DNA of 42,039 bases from CAYRCU01 sp964422865 (GTDB lineage: Bacteria > Patescibacteriota > Microgenomatia > UBA8517). Location of the stretch: contig CAYRCU010000007.1 in NCBI GenBank assembly GCA_964422865.1, forward strand, positions 1 through 42,039, read 5' to 3'. This document shows positions 33,548 to 39,703 of the stretch, one piece after another; position 1 is the stretch's first letter, and each line of letters begins with the position of its first letter. The translations under genes and the position numbers were made by a program. Below the pieces are notes generated by a model that ran no database searches, had not been told where the DNA came from, and saw only the letters and a program-made list of their open reading frames with translations.

Positions 33548-34941
33548 GGAAAGAGTTTTTGGTAGATGACAAAGATGCTAAAGATTCCGTAAAAAATGAA
33601 GGCGGACAGGACAAAGAGTGTTCGAATGAGTGATGGTCTGAGATGTTTGTTCAGGCTGGTGTGGTTGAGATAGAGGATGAGGCCCGAGTAAACGAACATT
33701 GTGAAAGCATTTAGAACCGCTCCTGTTATGATGAGTGACAGGGGTTCCGTAAATCCCAGAGAGAATATTGCTATTCCCGATATAATCTGAGACCAAAGAA
33801 AAATGTAATAGAGTTTTGAGATATTTGTTGAGTTGAAGCGCTTTGGGGAAAGAATTAAAAGGTTTTCGGACATGATTCTTGATGTGGCGTCGAGAATAGA
33901 AAATTGGGTTGAGAACAGCATGAGTGCGGCAACGGCGAGAAAAGCCGTTCCCAGAGTGGGAAGTGTATTTTGGCCTATAAATTTGGATTGGGTGAACAAA
34001 AATTCTATTCCGGTGTTTCTCTTGTTTTCATCAAATACTGTTATGTGAGCAAGAAGACTTAGAAGTACCATTGTGACGGCTCCTGTAGCCCAAAAGACTA
34101 TGGCATGTTCTATGTTTATCCTTCTCCACCAAATTTTGAAGCGTTTGAGATTTTTTTCGTTGCATTCAAAAGTGTTGCCTTCAAGTGTGATGTGCTCTTT
34201 TTTTCCGGTCAGAATGCTTGTTATGCGGCCAGAGAACTTACCCATTCCGTATCCTTTTTCTCTTATATAGAAGGATTGGACAAGGTTAAGGTTTCCTCCA
34301 GCTCCTGCGTATGCGAATGCTCCAAGAAAACTTGCGAGAGATATCCCGGCAGGCAGGAACCAATATCCATCTCCCTTTCCGATAAGCCCTTGGCTTAGGC
34401 TATACCAGTCGACGGGTTTTGCCAAGAAGAGAGTTAGAAGGAAGATGAAGGGAATTCCCAGAAGAATTAAGGTGCGCTGAAATGTTTCTTGGGTTTTATA
34501 GATAACCGGACTTATGGTGAGAGCAACACCTATTGCAAGCAGGAGTGTTATTGGTACGAGAGAGTTGTACGTGATTCCTAAAATGGAGGCGAAGAGAGCC
34601 GCTGATGAAGCGATGATTCCCGGCCACATCCAGGGAACAATGGTTGAGAGGATGAACCAGAGCGGTGAAATTTCCTTGAAGCGTCTGGCTAGACCCACGA
34701 ATACACTTTCTCCGGTAACCAAGGTGTAGCGCTCGATTTCCATATTTAAGAAAAACTGAAAAGTAATTCCCAGTATTGCCCCCCAAATTATTCCCATGCC
34801 AAAGTTTGAAGAGAGATATGGCCAGAGAATTAGCTCTCCGCTTCCCAGGCCAAGACCTAAGAGAATAAAGCTTGGGCCAATAAGGCTTTTTAAGCGAGGA
34901 GGCTTGGGGAGGTTTTTAATTCCAAGGGGGTTAATTTTCAT
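33544..34941 (-). CDS. Nramp-like (APC superfamily) transporter with atypical TM1 motif
   Basis: 465 aa with about eleven membrane helices. The start GPSFILLGLGLGSGELILWPY aligns with Nramp TM1, but the metal-binding DPGN is replaced by GSGE, and TM6 does not show the usual MPH motif (TLGTAFLAVAALMLFSTQ region). Such Nramp-related proteins form a separate clade whose substrate is not settled; proton-coupled manganese or iron import should not be assumed. It is the first gene of a run with the hydrolase, and only 31 nt separate it from the divergent gene at 34973. Confidence 0.8.
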   Translation of the reverse strand: MKINPLGIKNLPKPPRLKSLIGPSFILLGLGLGSGELILWPYLSSNFGMGIIWGAILGITFQFFLNMEIERYTLVTGESVFVGLARRFKEISPLWFILSTIVPWMWPGIIASSAALFASILGITYNSLVPITLLLAIGVALTISPVIYKTQETFQRTLILLGIPFIFLLTLFLAKPVDWYSLSQGLIGKGDGYWFLPAGISLASFLGAFAYAGAGGNLNLVQSFYIREKGYGMGKFSGRITSILTGKKEHITLEGNTFECNEKNLKRFKIWWRRINIEHAIVFWATGAVTMVLLSLLAHITVFDENKRNTGIEFLFTQSKFIGQNTLPTLGTAFLAVAALMLFSTQFSILDATSRIMSENLLILSPKRFNSTNISKLYYIFLWSQIISGIAIFSLGFTEPLSLIITGAVLNAFTMFVYSGLILYLNHTSLNKHLRPSLIRTLFVLSAFIFYGIFSIFVIYQKLFP

Positions 34942-34972
34942 AGCCGGATTAAAATAAAGTATACTAAAGAAA
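34942..34972. promoter_or_regulatory. 31-nt divergent intergenic region
   Basis: On the plus strand TATACT (34960-34965) ends 7 nt before GTG 34973. On the minus strand TATTTT or TTTAAT lies 6-9 nt before ATG 34941. Each promoter's -35 must then lie inside the opposite gene. Confidence 0.45.
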
Positions 34973-36094
34973 GTGGGTAAGGTTAAAGGGAGATATCACA
35001 AGGTAAGGAAACCGGTGCGCAGACTGGGAGCTGAAGAGTATTTAAGGCTTATGCTTTACAGTTTTGCCGGTGGGGTTGTTGTAACAAGATTGTGGCTGGA
35101 ACTTGTGAATTACCCCGTAATTGGAGGTGGAGGTATTCATATTGCACACGTTCTTCTTGGAGGGTTGCTTCTTTTTTGGGGTGCAATGTTCCCGTTGATG
35201 TTTTCAAACAGGTGGGTTTATTCGGTAGGAGCGGTTTTGACCGGATTTGGAACCGGTCTTTTTATTGATGAGTTGGGTAAATTTATCACTGCAAACAATG
35301 ATTATTTTTATCCTCCGGCGATGCCCATTATCTATGCTCTTTTTTTAATGCTTGTTAGTTTTTATTTGCGTTTTAGAAACGGCAGGTCGACGGATGAAAG
35401 ACATAAGCTTTATGAATCGTTGGAGGCGATGCAGGAGGTTTTGGACTTTGATCTTGATAAGGATGAATGCAAAAGACTTAAAAGAAAGTTAATCGAGGTG
35501 GGTCACAGCGCGGATAATGCGGAGTACCGGGATCTTGCGAATTCTCTCCTGAGGTTTCTTGAGATGAGTTCTGTGGAAATTGCACCTGAAAGCTTTGGTT
35601 TTTTTGAAAGGATTTTTAAGGATTTGAGGATTTGGGTGGAAAAAGTTGTTCGAAGAAAATTATTTAAAATGTTTTTGATTGTGGTTTTGGGAGCGACGGG
35701 CCTTATTTCTTTTTTTGATTTGGTGGCGGCCATGCGCGCGACTGTTTCTTATGAATACTTGGTGAAACTTACTTCGGATGTTTTTATTTATGGAGATTTA
35801 ATTGGAACCCAGGCTAGAGTTTGGTTTTTGGTGAGACTTTTTATGGAGGGGGTTGTGGGGGTGGTACTCCTTTATTCTGTGAGGTTTTTTGTTGTGGGAA
35901 AGGATAGGAAGGCTGTGGAAATTGGTCAGTGGGGACTTATTTTATCTTTAGCAGGTGTTAATCTTCTTCTTTTTTATTTTGATCAAATTAGGGCTGTTGC
36001 AAGTGTTTTGTGGGATTATTTTCTTTTGATTTTGATTTTGAGATATAAAGAGGTTTATCTTTTCAAGAGCTACAAAAAGAAAATTACTTCTTGA
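34973..36094 (+). CDS. Conserved integral membrane protein of unknown function
   Basis: 373 aa with about eight hydrophobic helices. The segment HIAHVLLGGLLLFWGAM (near 60), followed by GFGTGLFIDELGKFITANND (near 90) and a YFYPPAMPIIYALF helix, matches a family of uncharacterised bacterial membrane proteins that I recall from actinobacteria and CPR; a cytoplasmic helical insert (about residues 140-205) separates the first and second membrane halves. GTG start; TATACT ends 7 nt upstream. Function unknown. Confidence 0.75.
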   Translation: MGKVKGRYHKVRKPVRRLGAEEYLRLMLYSFAGGVVVTRLWLELVNYPVIGGGGIHIAHVLLGGLLLFWGAMFPLMFSNRWVYSVGAVLTGFGTGLFIDELGKFITANNDYFYPPAMPIIYALFLMLVSFYLRFRNGRSTDERHKLYESLEAMQEVLDFDLDKDECKRLKRKLIEVGHSADNAEYRDLANSLLRFLEMSSVEIAPESFGFFERIFKDLRIWVEKVVRRKLFKMFLIVVLGATGLISFFDLVAAMRATVSYEYLVKLTSDVFIYGDLIGTQARVWFLVRLFMEGVVGVVLLYSVRFFVVGKDRKAVEIGQWGLILSLAGVNLLLFYFDQIRAVASVLWDYFLLILILRYKEVYLFKSYKKKITS

Positions 36095-36163
36095 CACATC
36101 TTATAGTATTTGGGAAAATTGGTTACTTAAGTTTTCGCCGGCATAGAAAAAAAGGAGTGTGCG

Positions 36164-36358
36164 ATGTCGGTAAGTTTAAGTTTTTTGCAGAAAGTGATGG
36201 GAGTTTCTGTTTCTCTTCCTGGGAAACGCGTTCCGTTCGTCGAGTTGCGACAGAACGGTCGCGTAGTTGCACGTTGCTGTAGTGATGGTGAATTGCGCAA
36301 GGCGCGAAAGCGCTGGCCCAATGCCAGGGTTGTGGTTCCGGAATTTGCAGACACGTAA
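36164..36358 (+). CDS. Small hypothetical protein, 64 aa, with atypical codon use
   Basis: ATG 36164 has AAGGAG 6 nt upstream. The protein is basic, with a predicted beta hairpin and a helix (SDGELRKARKRWPNARVVVP), possibly a nucleic-acid-binding fold. Its arginine and alanine codons are mainly CGC/CGG and GCG/GCC, unlike the AGA/AGG-rich neighbours, suggesting recent transfer. A possible TTGACA (36091-36096) overlaps the stop of the preceding gene with a weak -10 (GAAAAT). A strong terminator follows. Confidence 0.6.
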   Translation: MSVSLSFLQKVMGVSVSLPGKRVPFVELRQNGRVVARCCSDGELRKARKRWPNARVVVPEFADT

Positions 36359-36378
36359 ACCATTATTAGTTTTTTTGA

Positions 36379-36428
36379 AGGCGGTGGCTGGACACGTTTT
36401 TGTTGCAGTTGCCGCCTAGTTTTTTTTT
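36379..36428 (+). terminator. Rho-independent terminator after the 64-aa gene
   Basis: AGGCGGTGGC (36379-36388) pairs with GTTGCCGCCT (36408-36417), 10 bp including three G.U, followed by AG and nine T. Confidence 0.7.
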
Positions 36429-36443
36429 GAAAATATTTTCTTC

Positions 36444-36472
36444 TTGACTTTCGGGTTTCTTTCGGTTATCAA
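36444..36472 (+). promoter_or_regulatory. Promoter of the polymerase unit (TTGACT-17-TATCAA)
   Basis: -35 at 36444-36449, -10 at 36467-36472; 6 nt (TTAGTA) then ATG 36479. No Shine-Dalgarno sequence. No LexA-type operator was recognised. Confidence 0.6.
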
Positions 36473-36478
36473 TTAGTA

Positions 36479-36739
36479 ATGATTCAGAAGATTTCGGAGT
36501 TTGTTAGTGTGGGGTTTACTTATGACTGTAAAAAGAGAGAACTGATGCCGCGATGGGTTGTTTGGAATGGAAAGCTTTACCCCGTTGTTAAACTTGGGTT
36601 TTATCACACTTATCGCTCGGGTAGGACTTTGTTTCATGTTTTTTCTGTTGCCAGCAAGGCCGTGTTTTTTAGATTAGTTTTGAACACTGAGAGCTTAGAC
36701 TGGAAGGTGGAGGAGATTAGTGATGGACTTTCTAATTAA
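36479..36739 (+). CDS. Small protein encoded upstream of the Y-family polymerase (DUF6504-like?)
   Basis: 86 aa, beta-rich, with PRWVVWNGKLYPVVKLGFY, FHVFSV and FFRLVLNTESLDWKVEEI. This strand pattern resembles small DUF6504-type proteins that accompany Y-family polymerases in actinobacteria; the comparison is from memory and needs a profile search. Its stop overlaps the polymerase start by about 17-20 nt, so the two are translationally coupled and probably work together. Confidence 0.6.
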   Translation: MIQKISEFVSVGFTYDCKKRELMPRWVVWNGKLYPVVKLGFYHTYRSGRTLFHVFSVASKAVFFRLVLNTESLDWKVEEISDGLSN

Positions 36740-37967
36740 GGGAGGGCTTGGATTTAATCCTGTGGAGTCTCAAGTGATGCATGTTGATATAAATAGTTGT
36801 TTTGCAACTATTGAGCAGCAGGCCAATCCTTTTTTGCGGGGGAAACCTGTGGTTGTTGCTGCTTATGATTCTCCCCAAGGGGTGGTACTTGCTGCTTCGT
36901 ATGAAGCGAAAAAGTTTGGTGTAAGAACCGGTAGTTTGGTTCAGGAAGCCAAAAGGGTTATTTCTAATTTGAATGTTTTGACGGGAGACCCGGATAAGTA
37001 TAGGTATGTACATTTGGAGCTAAGAAAGATATTGGAAGATTATACTGATAGGCTTTTTCCTAAATCTATTGATGAGTTTGTTTTGCATTTTGATGGCTCT
37101 TCTGTTTTGCGTGGAAGGGATATGTGGGATGTGGGAAGAGAAATAAAGCGGAGAATAAAGAGTGAGATTGGGGAGGTGATTACAGTTTCGGTGGGGATTT
37201 CCACAAACAGGTTTTTGGCGAAGTTGGCCTCCAATCTTCAAAAACCGGATGGTTTGTGCGAGATTAACAGGAGTAACTTTTTGAAAGTTTACTCGAAACT
37301 TAAGCTAGTTGATTTGTCTGGAATAAACAGAAGAAACGAGGCGAGACTTAATGTGAACGGGATCATAAATGTTTTGGATTTTTATAATGCTCCTTTGTGG
37401 AAACTTAGAAGCGCTTTTCGTTCTGTGGAAGCGAGATATTGGCATGCTCGGCTTCGAGGTTGGGAGGTTGATGGAGTGGGCTCTCGGAGAAAGACTTTTG
37501 GAAATTCTTATTCTCTACCCGAGCATGACGGATTTCTGGAGAGCTTGAGACCTATTCTCATGAAACTTTGTGAGAAAACGGGTTTAAGAATGAGAAGAGC
37601 AGGTTTTGGTGCTTATGGTGTGCGTGTGGGAGTCAGGTTTAAAAACCGGGAAAGTTGGCATAAAGGACGGAAGGTTAAAGGAATGATTTTTGATTCCAGA
37701 GATATTTATTTTGAGGCCGTGAGGATTCTTGCGATGTGTCCTAAAAGAGGAGTTGTTCACACACTTTTTGTGACTTGTTTTGCCTTGGTGAATCTTGAGG
37801 CTTTGCAGCTTTCTTTTTTAGATGACTTTGAAAGGAGAAAAAAGCTTGTGGCGGCTGTGGATGAAATAAATGGACGTTGGGGAGAGTTTTCTGTGATTTC
37901 GGCAAGAGCGGTTAGAACTAAAATGACAGACAGAATTGGGTTTGGGAATATTAGAGAGCTTGTGTGA
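36723..37967 (+). CDS. Y-family translesion DNA polymerase (DinB/UmuC type)
   Basis: Error-prone polymerase that bypasses lesions. The catalytic palm has VMHVDINSCFATIEQQANPFLRGKPV (first Asp near residue 21), AASYEAKKFGVRTG and the SIDEF motif (Asp-Glu near 117). A helix-hairpin-helix thumb follows (residues about 180-225), then a little-finger domain. About 414 aa, a little longer than DinB (350). ATG 36723 preferred; GTG 36720 is adjacent. DinB versus UmuC/ImuB-like cannot be settled by eye. The last 17 nt overlap the convergent DUF192 gene. Confidence 0.9.
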   Translation: MDFLIKGGLGFNPVESQVMHVDINSCFATIEQQANPFLRGKPVVVAAYDSPQGVVLAASYEAKKFGVRTGSLVQEAKRVISNLNVLTGDPDKYRYVHLELRKILEDYTDRLFPKSIDEFVLHFDGSSVLRGRDMWDVGREIKRRIKSEIGEVITVSVGISTNRFLAKLASNLQKPDGLCEINRSNFLKVYSKLKLVDLSGINRRNEARLNVNGIINVLDFYNAPLWKLRSAFRSVEARYWHARLRGWEVDGVGSRRKTFGNSYSLPEHDGFLESLRPILMKLCEKTGLRMRRAGFGAYGVRVGVRFKNRESWHKGRKVKGMIFDSRDIYFEAVRILAMCPKRGVVHTLFVTCFALVNLEALQLSFLDDFERRKKLVAAVDEINGRWGEFSVISARAVRTKMTDRIGFGNIRELV

Positions 37968-38505
37968 GGTCGACTGGGTCGCCCGGCATGATATTGTTTT
38001 GATCTGAAAACCCTGCGGGAACTTCAAGAACAAGGTCTATGGGATCATCCGGCAGGTAAAACATTAATTCGTTTTCCGGCGTGTTGGGCTCCGGAGCGGG
38101 GACGTTTTTGTGGATTTGTGTGATGATTCCGTCATTGATCCAAATAATATCTATGGGGAAAAACATGTCTTTCATCCAGAAGCGAGGGTAGATATCTTTT
38201 TGAGGGAAGATAAAAAGCATGCCGTGGTTGGGGTTGAGTTTAACTCTGTTTGACAACCCTTTTTGTCTTTTGGATTCTGTGTTTGCGATTTCGACTGATA
38301 TTGTGGTGTTGTTGATCTTGATTTGTCTGTTTTTAGCTACAGCTTTGTTTTGAGTTGCGAAGGCTTCATTTCGGGGGGCTTTTTTGAGAGTGAAGGCTAG
38401 GATTAAGACAAAGATGATGGAGGGTATTAAAAGAAGAGCAACGTAAAAATTATACTTTGTTTTTGGTGCGTGAGTGTGAATGATTGAGCAGCTTTGATTT
38501 TTCAT
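37951..38505 (-). CDS. DUF192 domain protein, membrane-anchored
   Basis: 184 aa with an N-terminal transmembrane helix (about residues 22-42), then the DUF192 fold: VEIANTESKRQKGLSNR, GMLFIFPQ, RFWMKDMFFPIDIIWIND and VLEVPAGF. The family is exported in most bacteria and has no firm function. TATACT lies 20 nt before the ATG, so unlike most unit-opening genes here it has a short leader. Confidence 0.9.
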   Translation of the reverse strand: MKNQSCSIIHTHAPKTKYNFYVALLLIPSIIFVLILAFTLKKAPRNEAFATQNKAVAKNRQIKINNTTISVEIANTESKRQKGLSNRVKLNPNHGMLFIFPQKDIYPRFWMKDMFFPIDIIWINDGIITQIHKNVPAPEPNTPENELMFYLPDDPIDLVLEVPAGFSDQNNIMPGDPVDLTQAL

Positions 38506-38525
38506 GGCAGTTAGTTTGTGTTTCT

Positions 38526-38531
38526 AGTATA
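38526..38531 (-). promoter_or_regulatory. -10 box before the DUF192 gene
   Basis: TATACT (38531-38526), 20 nt before ATG 38505. The -35 is unclear. It lies back to back with the plus-strand -10 at 38575. Confidence 0.4.
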
Positions 38532-38574
38532 TTTTAACACTAGATACACGATGGTTAAACCGTTTACTTTGGTT

Positions 38575-38580
38575 TAGAAT
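38575..38580 (+). promoter_or_regulatory. -10 box 8 nt before the Gre-like gene
   Basis: TAGAAT (38575-38580), then TGATATTT and ATG 38589; no Shine-Dalgarno sequence and no strong -35. Confidence 0.4.
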
Positions 38581-38588
38581 TGATATTT

Positions 38589-39047
38589 ATGCGACATTTA
38601 TTGGTTTTAAGAAAGCATCTTCAAGAGGAGTTGGAGAATTTGGAAAGAACTTTGAGGAAGGCGAGAATAGCTAGAGACAATTCCCCCAGCGCCATGGAAT
38701 CTGCTTCTGATGTATCGAGATCAAGACTTGAGGCGACAGTGGTCGCACTTGAGCAAATGAAAAAGGAGAAAGAAGGCTTTTTGAGTAGGATTCCAATAAG
38801 AGGTGTTGATAGTGAAGATATTAAACTATGGAGTTTTGCCGAGATTGAACTTTCTGGTAACAAAATGAAAATTGTTGTCGTACCCGAAGGGCTGGGGGGC
38901 ATAGAAATCAGTGGGTTTCGATATGTTTCATGCAACACTCCTTTTGGAGTGGCTTTGGTTGGGAAAAAACGAGGGGATAATTTTTCTTATAATGGTTTGA
39001 TGGGTGTGATTGTGCCGAGGAGAGGGGTCGAACCTCCACTCCCGTAA
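38589..39047 (+). CDS. GreA/GreB-like protein whose end overlaps tRNA-Leu
   Basis: 152 aa from ATG 38589: an N-terminal coiled coil (residues 1-65) and a C-terminal FKBP-like domain with IKLWSFAEIEL and VSCNTPFGVALVGKKRGDNFSYNG, the layout of Gre transcript-cleavage factors and their paralogues. The acidic tip residues of true GreA are not evident, so a Gre-like regulator or Rnk-type paralogue is more likely than GreA itself. The last 11 residues are encoded antisense to tRNA-Leu(UAG), implying that the original stop was lost or the tRNA boundary moved. Confidence 0.65.
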   Translation: MRHLLVLRKHLQEELENLERTLRKARIARDNSPSAMESASDVSRSRLEATVVALEQMKKEKEGFLSRIPIRGVDSEDIKLWSFAEIELSGNKMKIVVVPEGLGGIEISGFRYVSCNTPFGVALVGKKRGDNFSYNGLMGVIVPRRGVEPPLP

Positions 39048-39097
39048 AGGGAACAGGATCCTAAATCCTGCGCGTCTGCCAATTCCGCCACCTCGGC
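39013..39097 (-). tRNA. tRNA-Leu(TAG)
   Basis: Acceptor GCCGAGG/CCTCGGC, anticodon stem CAGGA/TCCTG with loop TTTAGGA giving TAG, long variable arm, normal T arm, discriminator A, no encoded CCA. It lies 4 nt after the GIY-YIG stop codon, and its first 24 nt are part of a 143-bp exact duplication. Confidence 0.96.
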
Positions 39098-39216
39098 ATG
39101 TTTATATATACTTTTCCTTGTTGCTTCTAACCTTTAGATATTTTTCAAAATTTCTAGCATCCTTCCTGTTATCAAAGTTTTTTGTAAAAATAATTTCAAA
39201 TGGTCTGCTGGCCTTG
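39074..39216 (-). repeat. 143-bp exact direct repeat, copy A
   Basis: Contains the first 24 nt of tRNA-Leu(TAG), the 4-nt spacer and the last 38 codons of the GIY-YIG gene. It is identical to copy B at 39370-39512, offset 296 bp. Confidence 0.97.
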
Positions 39217-39329
39217 GTACTCCTCACTTGTCCTGTATTATGCTGTTTAAGTCGTTTCTTAAGATTGTTTGTAAAGCCAACATAATTCCAGTTTTTTAAA
39301 GTACTTTTGATTATGTAAACAGTGTACAT
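39102..39329 (-). CDS. GIY-YIG nuclease-domain protein
   Basis: 75 aa from ATG 39329. The GIY-YIG core is VYIIKS (for GIY) and NYVGFTNNLKKRLKQHNTG (for YIG plus the catalytic Arg), then STKASRPFEIIF, DARNFEKYLK (catalytic Glu) and a short tail. This is the YhbQ/UvrC-N-type minimal domain, a few residues short at the C-terminus. The first strand has Val-Tyr-Ile and Tyr-Val-Gly, conservative variants. The reading frame is open further upstream through the copied tRNA half, but that part is not protein-coding. Its 3' half is duplicated at 39398-39512. Probably the mobile, DNA-cutting part of the unit. Confidence 0.85.
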   Translation of the reverse strand: MYTVYIIKSTLKNWNYVGFTNNLKKRLKQHNTGQVRSTKASRPFEIIFTKNFDNRKDARNFEKYLKVRSNKEKYI

Positions 39330-39340
39330 TGTACTAAAAT

Positions 39341-39393
39341 AAACCCTGCGCGCCTGCCTGCGCAGGCAGGTCTGCCAATTCCGCCACCTCGGC
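39341..39393 (-). repeat. Copied 5' half of tRNA-Leu(TAG), with an inserted palindrome
   Basis: From 39393 leftward the sequence equals the tRNA-Leu 5' end up to GGCAGA, then has an 18-nt insert, then continues as CGCGCAGGGTTTA, matching the tRNA (CGCGCAGGATTTA) to the middle of the anticodon loop, where similarity ends. The start codon of the GIY-YIG gene follows 12 nt further on. Confidence 0.9.
39353..39370. repeat. 18-nt perfect palindrome inside the copied tRNA half
   Basis: CCTGCCTGCGCAGGCAGG reads the same on both strands and is a clean insertion relative to the intact tRNA gene (between GGCAGA and CGCGCAGG). Confidence 0.93.
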
Positions 39394-39512
39394 ATGTTTA
39401 TATATACTTTTCCTTGTTGCTTCTAACCTTTAGATATTTTTCAAAATTTCTAGCATCCTTCCTGTTATCAAAGTTTTTTGTAAAAATAATTTCAAATGGT
39501 CTGCTGGCCTTG
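39370..39512 (-). repeat. 143-bp exact direct repeat, copy B
   Basis: Second copy of the unit junction: truncated GIY-YIG 3' end (39512-39402), spacer, and the first 24 nt of tRNA-Leu. Identical to 39074-39216. Confidence 0.97.
39402..39512 (-). pseudogene. Truncated duplicate of the GIY-YIG gene (C-terminal 37 codons)
   Basis: Encodes KASRPFEIIFTKNF to the stop in the same frame as the intact gene, with no start codon or N-terminal half. At 39513 similarity stops abruptly. It shows that at least two rounds of insertion or duplication occurred at this tRNA. Confidence 0.85.
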
Positions 39513-39592
39513 TTATTTTGTGTTTTGCACGTTGGCAACTTTTGGAAAAGACAATATAATTATATCACTTAGTGCTTTTCTCTGGAGAAAAA

Positions 39593-39614
39593 CGAAAAAC
39601 CCCGCATAGCGGGG
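39593..39614 (-). terminator. Rho-independent terminator
   Basis: CCCCGC-TAT-GCGGGG (39614-39600) followed by TTTTTCGTTTTTC on the minus strand. It closes candidate small RNA 2. Confidence 0.85.
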
Positions 39615-39668
39615 CTTTCGAGGGAAACCCTGACGCCTCTCTCGTAAACGAGATTAGCCTCAGAATGT
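39593..39668 (-). ncRNA. Candidate structured small RNA 2 (about 75 nt)
   Basis: Lies between a perfect consensus promoter and a strong terminator and has no ORF. It can fold into CTGA (39663-39660)/TCAG (39633-39630) closing a perfect TCTCG/CGAGA hairpin (39653-39640), then GGG-TTT-CCC, then the terminator stem. I could not match it to a known riboswitch or small RNA class by eye. It sits immediately downstream of the methyltransferase gene but has its own promoter, so it is more likely an independent RNA than a 3' UTR. Confidence 0.6.
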
Positions 39669-39674
39669 AAAAGC

Positions 39675-39703
39675 ATTATAGTAAAATAATATAGGTTTGT
39701 CAA
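39675..39703 (-). promoter_or_regulatory. Consensus sigma-70 promoter of small RNA 2
   Basis: TTGACA (39703-39698), 17 nt, TATAAT (39680-39675): a perfect match with ideal spacing, the strongest promoter in the window. The -35 overlaps the methyltransferase stop codon. Confidence 0.85.

Noticed and set aside
36091..36282. 63-codon frame overlapping the 64-aa gene
   Set aside because: No ribosome binding site and no coherent composition; the 36164 frame has a good AAGGAG.
39330..39395. N-terminal extension of the GIY-YIG protein
   Set aside because: It translates the copied tRNA-Leu 5' half and the palindrome, not a protein domain; ATG 39329 starts exactly at the domain.
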